64,000 bases of DNA from Pseudomonas sp. HS6 (GTDB lineage: Bacteria; Pseudomonadota; Gammaproteobacteria; Pseudomonadales; Pseudomonadaceae): positions 5,270,001-5,334,000 of the forward strand of contig NZ_CP067412.1 of assembly GCF_023375815.1 (NCBI RefSeq), read 5' to 3'. Within the stretch, counting starts at the first letter, position 1, and the number at the start of each line of letters is the position of its first letter. Under the pieces are notes generated by a model. The model ran no database searches. It was not told where the DNA came from and saw only the letters and a list, made by a program, of their open reading frames with translations. The position numbers and the translations under genes were made by a program. Of this stretch, positions 1 through 7,900 are shown piece by piece.

Positions 1-441
1 GTACTGCGCTTCCGGCGACGGCGTGTAATCGACGTACACCGCAACCGCGCCAGAACCCACCACCAGATCACGAATCAAGCGTTGGTGCGTCGGGAAGTCG
101 CCCAGCACCCAGCCGCCACCATGGAAGAACATGAACACCGGCAGTTCACCCTTGACCTTGGCCGGGCGCACCACTTTCAGGTTGATCGTCTGGCCATCGA
201 CCTTGATCGCTTTGTCGCTGACTTCAACGCCCGACAGGTCAACCTTCACCGAAGCCTGGGCGCCGGTCAGCACCTCACGGGCGTCTTTCGGGCTCAGTTG
301 CTCAAGTGGTTTGCCACCGCCAGCGGCGAGAGCGTCGAGGAAGGACTGGGTAGTGTGTTCGACGCCAGTGCCTTCGGCGGCGAACGCGTTGCCGATGGAC
401 AGGGCGAGGAGGGAAGCGGCGAGGGTTTTCTTGATGTTCAT
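1..441 (-). CDS. Alpha/beta hydrolase (esterase/lipase family), secreted, C-terminal part outside window
   Basis: The reading frame runs off the left edge, so only the first 147 residues are visible. It starts at an ATG (439-441 on the minus strand) behind an AAGGAA ribosome site. The N-terminus MNIKKTLAASLLALSIGNAFA is a good Sec signal peptide, so the enzyme should be periplasmic or exported. Around residue 110 the motif FMFFHGGGW is the oxyanion-hole motif of the hormone-sensitive-lipase-like alpha/beta hydrolases (family knowledge). The catalytic Ser, Asp and His lie beyond the window. The divergent LysR gene 160 bases away probably controls it (inference). The substrate cannot be told. 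Confidence 0.8.
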   Translation of the reverse strand, partial: MNIKKTLAASLLALSIGNAFAAEGTGVEHTTQSFLDALAAGGGKPLEQLSPKDAREVLTGAQASVKVDLSGVEVSDKAIKVDGQTINLKVVRPAKVKGELPVFMFFHGGGWVLGDFPTHQRLIRDLVVGSGAVAVYVDYTPSPEAQY

Positions 442-603
442 GTGCAATTCCTTTTTAAGTCGTTTGAGTTTTTGTATGCCTTGGGATCGGGCTGCTGTGG
501 CGCTGGGCTTCAGGCCTCAGCAACACCGTGAGCACAGATTAATGAGGTGCCGCAAAGTGAAAAAGCGGCTATAAAGCGTTTAACTGTCAACCAGAGAGTG
601 ACA

Positions 604-1503
604 ATGAACCCGTTCGAAGACATGCGTATTTTTTGCCAGGTGATGGAGTCCGGCAGCTTTACCGCCGCCGCCGACCAGTTGGACCTGTCCAAGCAGTTCG
701 TCAGCCGACGACTGATGCAACTGGAGGAACGCCTCGGCGTGCGTTTGCTCAACCGATCGACCCGGCGCCTGGACGTGACACCGCTGGGCCAGAGCTATTA
801 CGAATCGGCACTGCGGCTGTTAAGCGAAGTCGAACAGGTGGAGCAGGGCATCGCCGGACAGACCGCCGAGCCGCGCGGGACGATTCGTGTCAGCGCGCCG
901 TTGTCGTTTGCGGTGGCGCACCTGGGCTGTCTGCTGCCGCTGTTCTTGCAGCGTTATCGCGAGGTGACGGTGGAGGTCGATTTGAGTGACCGTCCGGTGG
1001 ACTTGCTCGGCGAGGGTTACGACCTGGCGCTGCGCATCGGCGTGCTGGAAGACTCGACCCTGATCGCCCGACGCATCGCCGCCATCGAGCGGGTGTACTG
1101 CGCCAGTCCCGCGTATCTGGCCGAGCGCGGCACGCCGCTCAAGCCGGAAGACCTGCTTAGTCATGACTGCCTGCCTTACGGACACGGGCGCTCGGTGCAG
1201 TGGCGGTTCAATGCGGGGCAGGGCAAGCCGCTGCTGGTGAATGTCACCGGGCGGATGCGGGTCAACAACGGTGAGTTGCTCAGGGATGCGGCGGTGGCGG
1301 GGATGGGGATTACCTATCTGCCAACGTTCATTGTCGGGGCCGCGCTGAAGGATGGACGGCTGGTGCCGGTGCTGGACGATCTGCGTCCGGAGCCGTTGAT
1401 TCTGTCGGCGGTGTATCCGCAGCATCGTCAGGCATCGCGGCCGGTGCAGGCGTTGATCGAATTTTTGCGTGAGCGGCTGGATCAGAAGCATGTCGCTCTC
1501 TAG
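604..1503 (+). CDS. LysR-family transcriptional regulator
   Basis: This is a 299-residue protein of normal LysR length. Residues 1-60 form the winged helix-turn-helix, with the typical FCQVMESGSFTAAADQL and LEERLGVRLLNRSTRRL segments. The remainder is the periplasmic-binding-like effector domain (IRVSAPLSFAV, YDLALRIG, GMGITYLP). An upstream in-frame start at 547 exists, but the ATG at 604 places MNPFEDMRIF at the usual distance from the helix-turn-helix and is preferred. It is divergent from the esterase gene, the classic arrangement for a LysR protein controlling its neighbour. The effector is unknown. Confidence 0.9.
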   Translation: MNPFEDMRIFCQVMESGSFTAAADQLDLSKQFVSRRLMQLEERLGVRLLNRSTRRLDVTPLGQSYYESALRLLSEVEQVEQGIAGQTAEPRGTIRVSAPLSFAVAHLGCLLPLFLQRYREVTVEVDLSDRPVDLLGEGYDLALRIGVLEDSTLIARRIAAIERVYCASPAYLAERGTPLKPEDLLSHDCLPYGHGRSVQWRFNAGQGKPLLVNVTGRMRVNNGELLRDAAVAGMGITYLPTFIVGAALKDGRLVPVLDDLRPEPLILSAVYPQHRQASRPVQALIEFLRERLDQKHVAL

Positions 1504-1554
1504 GTTCTGCGCAAATCAGATGTATTGATCGGGAATTCTGTGGACACCGATGAA

Positions 1555-1651
1555 CCCTGTGGGAGTCGGGCTTGCCCGCGATAGCGGTGGGTCAGGTAGT
1601 GATGCTTTATCTGACCGGGCCCTATCGCTGGCAAGCCAGCTCCCACAGGGA
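1555..1651. repeat. REPIN: two inverted Pseudomonas REP sequences
   Basis: CCCTGTGGGAGTCGGGCTTG at the left and its inverted counterpart, ending CCAGCTCCCACAGGG at the right, flank about 45 bases. This is the usual REP doublet of fluorescent pseudomonads. It lies between the convergent LysR gene and the glycine-rich gene and could fold into a long hairpin that protects or ends both transcripts. Confidence 0.85.
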
Positions 1652-1672
1652 TCGTGGTGATTTCAGTTCGAG

Positions 1673-2272
1673 TCAGTTGGCGCGCTTGTCATCGCCTGGT
1701 TCGCCGCCAACGTGTACGCCACGGTTATCACCGATTTCGCCAGCGCGGTGTACGCCATGGTCGTCACCGATTTCACCCGCGTGGTGTACGCCGTGGTCAT
1801 CGCCGGCCTCGCCTGCGCGGTGGACTCCGTGGTCATCACCGATCTCTCCGGCCCGATGAACCCCATGATCGTCGCCCGCTTCGGCGTGGGTGCCGTTGCG
1901 TCCTGAAGAGGCGCTGTCGCCGGTATGGCCCGAACCATGGTCGCTGCCGCTGTGGCCACTGTTTCCACCGCCGCCGCTGCCACTGTTGCCACCACTGCCG
2001 CTGCCACCGTGGCTACCGCCATTGCCGCCTCCGCCACTGCCACCGTTGCCGCCGCCCCCTCCGCCGCTACCGCCCCCTCCGTTGCCACCACCGCCGCCTC
2101 CACCGCCGCCACTACCTCCGCCGCCCCCACCGCCACCGCTTCCTCCACCCCCACTTCCACCTTCCTTGGCCTGAACGCTGGACACCCCGGACAGGTTGTC
2201 CGGGATCAATACGGTAGACGCCGACAGGACTACGCCGATGGCCATTGCGAGCATGAGCTTTTGAATGTGCAT
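1673..2272 (-). CDS. Secreted glycine-rich protein with His/Asp tandem repeats
   Basis: The protein has 199 residues with no recognised family. A signal peptide (about residues 1-36, ending SSVQA) is followed by about 75 residues that are almost entirely Gly with Ser and Asn. The C-terminal third has five near-perfect 12-residue repeats of GDDHGVHRAGEI, rich in Asp, His and Glu. The start has a GGAGAA ribosome site. The gene lies 76 bases downstream of gspF on the same strand and may be the last gene of the gspG-gspF unit. Low-complexity Gly stretches suit an extracellular flexible or fibrous protein, and the repeats could bind metal. Both points are inference, suggested by the neighbouring metal oxidase genes. 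The plus-strand Arg/His- or Pro-rich frames here are shadows. Confidence 0.7.
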   Translation of the reverse strand: MHIQKLMLAMAIGVVLSASTVLIPDNLSGVSSVQAKEGGSGGGGSGGGGGGGGSGGGGGGGGGNGGGGSGGGGGGNGGSGGGGNGGSHGGSGSGGNSGSGGGGNSGHSGSDHGSGHTGDSASSGRNGTHAEAGDDHGVHRAGEIGDDHGVHRAGEAGDDHGVHHAGEIGDDHGVHRAGEIGDNRGVHVGGEPGDDKRAN

Positions 2273-2348
2273 ATCGTTCTCCGTCTTTGTTGTCTTGATT
2301 GGGAACCTGGATGTGCAGTGTTGCGCTTGAGTCGACCCGTTCCCGGGG

Positions 2349-3554
2349 TCAGTGAATGCTTGAAGCGAGTTCGAAGATCGGGATGTACATCAGGATCACG
2401 ATCACCCCGATCAGCAGGCCGATGAAGGTCATGAGCAGTGGTTCGAACAGCCGCACGAACCACTCGATCCAGCGACTGATTTCCTCGTCGTAGAAATCGG
2501 CGCTGCGTTCCATCATTTGCCCGAGGTTGCCGGACTGCTCGCCGGCGCGCAGCAGGCGCAGGGACACGGGCGTCACCAGCCGATTGAGTTCCAGCGCGGT
2601 GGACAACGATTGCCCCTCGCGGACCCGCTCGCAGGCCTGGTCCAGCCGCGCCCGCGAGGCGACGGTGAGCAGGCCGCGGACCATGCCCATGGCGGTCACC
2701 AGTGGAATCCCGCCCTGGAGCAGAATCCCCAGTGACCGATAAAACCGCGCCAGCTCATACATGAAGATTCGCTGGTGCACGGCGGGCAGTTTCTCCACCA
2801 GACGATCCAGCCCACGGCGAAACGCCGGTTGTTTCTGCAACACGGCGAGGGCGGTGATGATCGCCGCCAGAATTCCGAAAAACTCACCCTGATGCGCGTG
2901 CAGGAACATGCCGCTGCTCATCAGAATCTGCGACAGCCATGGCAGGTTCGAGCCCAGCCCTTCGAACACCAGACTGAAGCGCGGCACTACGTACCCCATC
3001 AGAAACAGCACCACGCCACCGCCGACCACCAGCAACAGCAAGGGATAGATCGAGGCGCTGACGATCTTCTGCCGCACCTCGTCCATACGCTGGCGATAGC
3101 TGACATAACGTCCCAGCGCATCGCCGACCGCGCCGGTCTTCTCGCTGGACTGTACCAGCGCCACGTACAAGGGCGGGAAAGCCGCCGACAACTGGCCCAG
3201 TGCCTGAGAGAACGATTTGCCCTCGTACAGCAGCCGCACCAGCTCGCTCAAGGTTTTGCGGGCAGCGGGCGCGGTCTCTTTTTCCGCCAGGCTTTCCAGT
3301 GCATCGATCAACGGCAGGCCGGCATTGAGCAACGTGGTCAGTTCCTGGCTGAACAGCACCAGGTTGAAGGTCTCTCGTTTGCTCAGGCGCAACGAACGCC
3401 AGTGCCGTTCGGCGTGCAGGCTGACCACGCGCAAGCCCTGATCCTCGGCAATGCGCCGCGCTTCGCTGTGACCGGGCGCCTCGATGTTCAGCGACACCAC
3501 GCCGGCCTTGCCCACTGCCTTCAGATGAAAACGCATGCCGTGTGCTCCGCTCAT
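2349..3554 (-). CDS. gspF: GspF/PilC-type inner-membrane platform protein
   Basis: The 401 residues match the standard GspF size. The protein has two copies of the T2SSF domain: the first begins around FSQELTTLLNAGLPLIDALESLA and the second around YELARFYRSLGILLQGGIPLV. Hydrophobic membrane segments are near residues 165-190, 215-235 and the C-terminus (LLMTFIGLLIGVIVILMYIP). In type II secretion and type IV pili this protein is the membrane rotor that couples the GspE ATPase to pseudopilin polymerisation. Its start overlaps the gspG stop as ATGA, so translation is coupled. The matching ATPase and secretin lie at 17.4-23.3 kb, so the machine is split over two transcription units. Confidence 0.93.
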   Translation of the reverse strand: MSGAHGMRFHLKAVGKAGVVSLNIEAPGHSEARRIAEDQGLRVVSLHAERHWRSLRLSKRETFNLVLFSQELTTLLNAGLPLIDALESLAEKETAPAARKTLSELVRLLYEGKSFSQALGQLSAAFPPLYVALVQSSEKTGAVGDALGRYVSYRQRMDEVRQKIVSASIYPLLLLVVGGGVVLFLMGYVVPRFSLVFEGLGSNLPWLSQILMSSGMFLHAHQGEFFGILAAIITALAVLQKQPAFRRGLDRLVEKLPAVHQRIFMYELARFYRSLGILLQGGIPLVTAMGMVRGLLTVASRARLDQACERVREGQSLSTALELNRLVTPVSLRLLRAGEQSGNLGQMMERSADFYDEEISRWIEWFVRLFEPLLMTFIGLLIGVIVILMYIPIFELASSIH

Positions 3555-3979
3555 TGCCAGTTGGTGACTTCGGCGTTCTCGCCTTCGCCGCCGGGCTGGC
3601 CGTCCTTGCCCATCGACAGCAGGTCGTACTCGGCGTTTTCGCCGGGGTAGCGGTAGGTGTAGTTACGGCCCCAGGGGTCCTGCGGGAGTTTTTTCTGCAA
3701 GTACGGGCCGGTCCATTTCGCTTCGTCGCTCGGCGCTGTCACCAGTGCCTGCAAGCCTTGTTCGGTGGACGGGTAGTGGCCGACTTCCAGTCGATAGAGA
3801 TCCAGCGCCTTGCCCAGGCCTTCGATCTGCGCCTTGGCGACTTTCACTTCAGAGCGCCCCAGCTGGGCGAAATATTTGGGCGCGACGATCCCGGCCAACA
3901 GGCCGAGCACCACCAGCACCACGAGCAATTCGAGCAGGGTGAAACCCTGTTGGGCGCGCGGACGAACATGCAGCTTCAT
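3551..3979 (-). CDS. gspG: GspG-type major pseudopilin
   Basis: The protein has 142 residues. A short basic leader precedes the prepilin peptidase site QQG^FTLLELLVVL with Glu at mature position 5, followed by the hydrophobic alpha1 helix. The C-terminal domain has the GspG hallmarks: HYPSTEQGLQAL, KLPQDPWGRNYTYRYPG and a calcium-loop-like end EYDLLSMGKDGQPGGEGENAEVTNW. The start has a GGAGGT ribosome site. No dedicated prepilin peptidase is in the window, so the chromosomal PilD/XcpA would have to process it (inference). The gene is divergent from the transglycosylase gene, with a shared control region at 3980-4181. Confidence 0.95.
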   Translation of the reverse strand: MKLHVRPRAQQGFTLLELLVVLVVLGLLAGIVAPKYFAQLGRSEVKVAKAQIEGLGKALDLYRLEVGHYPSTEQGLQALVTAPSDEAKWTGPYLQKKLPQDPWGRNYTYRYPGENAEYDLLSMGKDGQPGGEGENAEVTNWQ

Positions 3980-4027
3980 GATGACCTCCGGTGAGTGGCA
4001 GCCGAGTCGCCTGAGGGCTTATGCAAT

Positions 4028-4043
4028 TGCCATGCTCAGCCCC
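4028..4043 (-). promoter_or_regulatory. Weak candidate sigma-54 promoter for gspG-gspF
   Basis: On the minus strand this reads GGGGCTGAGCATGGCA, keeping GG-N10-GC spacing and a fair -12 box, but the -24 box is poor. It would start transcription about 38 bases before gspG and lies about 100 bases from the inverted repeat at 4137-4163, the normal activator distance. Only suggestive. Confidence 0.25.
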
Positions 4044-4096
4044 CGATAAATCCTGCGTGTGGGCTGAATCCCTTGAAATACGGGCTTCTCAAGAGT

Positions 4097-4112
4097 CGGC
4101 ACAGTGCTTGCG
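4097..4112 (+). promoter_or_regulatory. Sigma-54 promoter (-24/-12) for the transglycosylase gene
   Basis: CGGCACAGTGCTTGCG matches the TGGCAC-N5-TTGCA consensus, with GG at 4098-4099 and GC at 4110-4111. The predicted start near 4123 gives a leader of about 60 bases before the gene at 4182. The G/C inverted repeats lie downstream of it, which is unusual for an activator site. Confidence 0.6.
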
Positions 4113-4136
4113 TACGGCTGATTCACGACAGGTCAG

Positions 4137-4163
4137 TGGGGCATTTCCCCCAATTTTTCGGGG
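4137..4163. promoter_or_regulatory. Candidate MnxR-type operator between gspG and the transglycosylase
   Basis: TGGGGCATTTCCCCC is an inverted repeat differing by one base from TGGGGAATTTCCCCC before mnxG (4859-4873). A further GGGG follows eight bases later. Position and likeness suggest a binding site shared by the divergent genes. Confidence 0.5.
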
Positions 4164-4181
4164 CCTGTCAGGGGAGGCCCA

Positions 4182-4793
4182 ATGCTCAATCCAATCTGCG
4201 CAGGACTGCTTGGCTGCATGCTGTTGACCGGCATCGCCGAGGCCGATGTGTTTGTCTCCGTGGACGCCAAGGGCAGCTACGTGCTGTCCAACGTCCATCG
4301 CCCCGGACGCACCTACGAACGGGTGATTCACGAGGCGCAAATGCCCGTGGTCAGCCTTGACCGGCAACCGCAACTGATCGCCAACCAGCCCTACGCGGAA
4401 CTGGTGTCGGCGGCGGCCACGGCCAATCACTTGCCCGAAGCACTGCTGCACGCGGTGATCAACGCCGAGTCGAACTACAACCCCGGCGCCACCTCGCCCA
4501 AAGGCGCCGGCGGGCTGATGCAACTGATGCCCGACACCGCCCGGGAACTGGGGGTGACCGACGTCTATGACCCCCAGGCCAACATCCAGGGTGGGGCCCG
4601 GTATCTCAAGCGCCTGATGACCCTGTTCGACAACGATATCGCGCTCGCCGTGGCGGCCTACAACGCCGGCCCCGACGCGGTGTTGAGCCGTGGCCGGGTG
4701 ATCCCGCCGTTTGCCGAAACCCAGCGTTATGTGCCTAGCGTCCTGCGCCAGTACCGGCGTTTGCAGGGGTTGGCAGCGGACGCGCCGTTGTAA
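4182..4793 (+). CDS. Secreted lytic transglycosylase (SLT domain)
   Basis: This 203-residue protein has a signal peptide (to about ...GIAEA, residue 21) and an N-terminal segment VFVSVDAKGSYVLSNV like the DUF4124-type leader of some transglycosylases. An SLT domain follows from about residue 75. The catalytic Glu is in VINAESNYNPGA, followed by the family motifs SPKGAGGLMQLMP and AVAAYNAGPDAV. It should cut peptidoglycan glycan strands in the periplasm. Such enzymes often accompany secretion machines that must cross the wall, which fits the divergent gspG-gspF genes and a sigma-54 promoter just upstream. Its role as the wall-opening enzyme of this machine is inference. Confidence 0.9.
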   Translation: MLNPICAGLLGCMLLTGIAEADVFVSVDAKGSYVLSNVHRPGRTYERVIHEAQMPVVSLDRQPQLIANQPYAELVSAAATANHLPEALLHAVINAESNYNPGATSPKGAGGLMQLMPDTARELGVTDVYDPQANIQGGARYLKRLMTLFDNDIALAVAAYNAGPDAVLSRGRVIPPFAETQRYVPSVLRQYRRLQGLAADAPL

Positions 4794-4808
4794 AGCTTCA
4801 ACCCGGTT

Positions 4809-4873
4809 TTCCCCACTTTCGGGGTAAATACGCCGGGTCGGAAAATCGGGGAATCGGGTGGGGAATTTCCCCC
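4809..4873. promoter_or_regulatory. Candidate MnxR operators upstream of mnxG
   Basis: Two inverted repeats are present. TTCCCCACTTTCGGGG (CCCC at 4811-4814 and GGGG at 4821-4824, six-base spacer) resembles sites before the gspE and curlin operons. TGGGGAATTTCCCCC (4859-4873) is nearly identical to the site at 4137-4151. They lie 50-115 bases before the sigma-54 promoter, the usual place for an enhancer-binding protein. Confidence 0.6.
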
Positions 4874-4923
4874 GGATTCTCAAGTGGCTTCTGTAACTGA
4901 CTGAGCTGTAATGCAATTTTTTG

Positions 4924-4939
4924 TGGCATGCGGATTGCT
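4924..4939 (+). promoter_or_regulatory. Sigma-54 promoter of mnxG
   Basis: TGGCATGCGGATTGCT is close to the TGGCAC-N5-TTGCW consensus, with GG at 4925-4926 and GC at 4937-4938. Transcription would start near 4950, leaving about 46 bases before the mnxG ATG. It fits control by MnxR, the NtrC-type regulator encoded at 42023. Confidence 0.8.
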
Positions 4940-4995
4940 CCAGCGGGTTTGTCGAGAATCATTCCCTGTGAGCACCCACTACGAGGTTTCCGATC

Positions 4996-7900
4996 ATGGT
5001 TGGCATTCACCACGCACCGTCCCTGTTGAACTGGCTGCTGTTGCTGGCCTCGATGCTTAGCGTCGAACTGGCTAGCGCCGCTGTGCGCTGCGAACGCAAT
5101 CTGGTGGCCAACGTCGTGGCCTTCGATCAACCGCTGATGTTCAACCGCCTCGGTGCGCAGAACGTCAACGGCATGATGTTCGCCTTGCGCCGCGACGTGG
5201 TCGATGACCATGACCGGTCGCTGGCCCAGGGCGGTTCGGCGGTGCCAGGCAAAGTGTCGCTGCGCCCGGACAAGCGTCCACGGCCGATGGTGCTGCGCGT
5301 GGCGGCGGGGGATTGCCTGACCATCAACCTGCAGAATCTTCTGGCGTATCAGGCCAACCCGAACCATCACGCTGAGCCTGAGGGCGAAGAGGAAAACGCC
5401 AACGTCGGCGAAGCCTTCAAGGCCGACGAGCAAGTCGCCGACCGGCACGTCGGTTTCCAGGTCAACGGCCTGCAAGCGGTGAACAGCATCGACGACATCG
5501 CCTCGTTCACCGGGCGCAACGCCAACAGTCTGGTCGCTCCCGGTGCCAGCCGTTCCTACCTGTTGTACGCCGAGCGCGAAGGGGCGTTCGATGTCAGCAG
5601 CCGTGGTGCGACGTTCGGCGGGGAGGGCGCGGCCGGCAACAATGCCAATGGTCTGTTTGCCCAAGTGGTGGTTGTGCCCAAGGGCGGTCGCACTTACCGC
5701 AACACCCTCACTGAAGAAGAAATGCGTCTGGCCAGCACTGGCCGCACTCCCGCCGGACATCCCATCGTCGATTACCAGGCCCGCTACCCGCAGCGCGAGC
5801 CGTGGCTGCGCGAAGGCAAGGCCGGCACGCCGATCATCAGCATGGTCGACGGCAGCGAAATCATCTCCAGCGAAAGCGACGCCATCGTCATGGGCAGCAA
5901 CCCCGACGGCAGCTTTCCACCGATCACCTATCCACTGGAATCGGTGGGCAAACGCAACCCGGCGCTGCCCAACCGGCTGGAGCCGTTCCGCGATTTCGCC
6001 GCGCAGTTCCAGGACGAAACCGCTGTCACCCAGGCGTTCCCGGCGTACTTCGCCGACCCGGTGATGGGCCACGTGCTGGAGCCGACCCGCGACTCGTTCA
6101 TGATCAACTATGGCGCTGGCGGCATGGGCGCCGAAGTGATCGCCAACCGTTTAGGCGTGGGGCCGATGCACGATTGCCTGTCCTGCGCCTACGAAGAATT
6201 CTTCCTCAGCTCGCACACCGTCGGCGACGTGGCGATGCTGGTGGACGTGCCGGCCAACACCGGGCTTGAGAACATCGCCCCCGGCCAGACGCCACGAGCC
6301 GATCAGGTCGGCGTCAAAGCGACGATGGCGCTGTATCCGTCAGAGCCATCGAACGTCGCCCACAGCTACATCGGTGACTTCGTCAAATTCCGCAACACCC
6401 ATAACGGTTACGAACACCATATTTTCCACTTGCACGGCCATCAGTGGCTGTTTAACCCCAATGATGACAACTCCGATTACGTCGACGCCCAGGGCATCGG
6501 CCCGGGCGCCGGTTACACCTATGAAATCGCCAATGGCGGCTCGGGAAACCGCAACCGCGTGGCGGGCGATGCGATTTACCATTGCCACTTCTATCCGCAT
6601 TTTGCCCAAGGCATGTGGGCCATGTGGCGGGTGCACGATGTGTTTGAAGAAGGCACCCAACTTGAGGTTTCCCAGCAAGGTGTCGACGGTTTCCACAGCG
6701 AGCCTTATGCCCTGCGCAGCGGTAAACCTGCCGCTGGCGCCCGCGCCTTGCCGGACGGCGAAATCATTGCCGGCACGCCTATCCCCGCCATCGTGCCGCT
6801 GCCGGGCAAAGCCATGGCGCCGATGCCGGGCAAGGTTGTGGTCGTGCCGAAAATCGGCGAAACCCTGGTCGCCGGCAACGATGACGACGATGAGGAAGAA
6901 GAGGGCGACGATGATCACCACGGCGGCAACGCTGGCGGTCAGGCTGTGGGTTCGCTGGCCCTGGTGGATCGCAGCGAAGCCAATCGCAACGCTGACGGCA
7001 GCCTGAAAAACCCCGGCTATCCGTTCTGGATCGGCGGCATGGAAAGCTCGGTCGGGCAACGTCCACCGACGCCACCGCTGGACATGCTCGATGCCGCCAC
7101 CGCGCAATCGCTCAAAGCCAGCGGCAAGGCGCTGTGGGCCAACCTTGATCCGACGCAATCCGGCGGCTGGGACGGTGGTTTGCCGCGTCATGCACTGGAC
7201 GGAAAGTCTGCTGGCGGCGAAGCGGTCACCGTGACCACGTCGCTGGATTTCTCCAAGGAAGTCACTCGCGCCAAACCGATTTACCTGCCGGAAGAAGGCA
7301 CCGAAGTCGAACAGGCAGCGATGGCCTTCCACGCGAAAAAGGATCACCCAAGTTTTGCCTTGTTGCCCGGTAATCAGATCGTGGCGAAGGCCTTCCGCAC
7401 CAACGGCGCTCTGCCGATTGCCGGCGCGCCGTATTACGAGCCGTGCATGGACGACCGTCAGAAACGTTTGACCAGCAGCGCCGGCACCGGCGAATTCAAC
7501 AGCGGCGAGCGCATCGACGGCATGTCGTTTGTCGGCGCCTCGGCGTTCACCGCCGACCGGCCGCGAGTCTACAAGGCCGCCAACATCCAGTTCGACGCGG
7601 TGTACAACAAGGTCGGTTATCACTTCCCGCAAGCGCGCATCCTGGCGCTGTGGGAAGACGCCTGGCCGGTGATCACCAAGCAGCGTCCGCCAGAACCGCT
7701 GGTGATGCGCATGAACACCTTCGACTGCGTGCAGTACCAGCAAACCAACCTGGTGCCGGCCGTCTACGAGATGGACGACTATCAGGTGCGCACCCCGACC
7801 GACGTGATCGGCCAGCACATTCACCTGCCGAAGTGGGACCTGACGGCGGCCGACGGTTCCTCCAACGGCTGGAACTACGAGGACGGCGTGCTTTCCCCCG

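Noticed and set aside
1673..1910. Short tandem repeats considered as a CRISPR array
   Set aside because: The 36-base units encode GDDHGVHRAGEI in frame, with no spacers and no cas genes nearby.
1572..2425. Pro-rich and Arg/His-rich plus-strand frames over the Gly-rich gene
   Set aside because: They are the complement of Gly codons and repeats. The minus-strand frame has a signal peptide and ribosome site.
3998..4011. A second minus-strand GG-N10-GC match upstream of gspG
   Set aside because: It would place the transcription start inside the gspG ribosome site.
4794..4995. Manganese riboswitch (yybP-ykoY type) before mnxG
   Set aside because: No such conserved core was seen. The region is explained by operators and a sigma-54 promoter.
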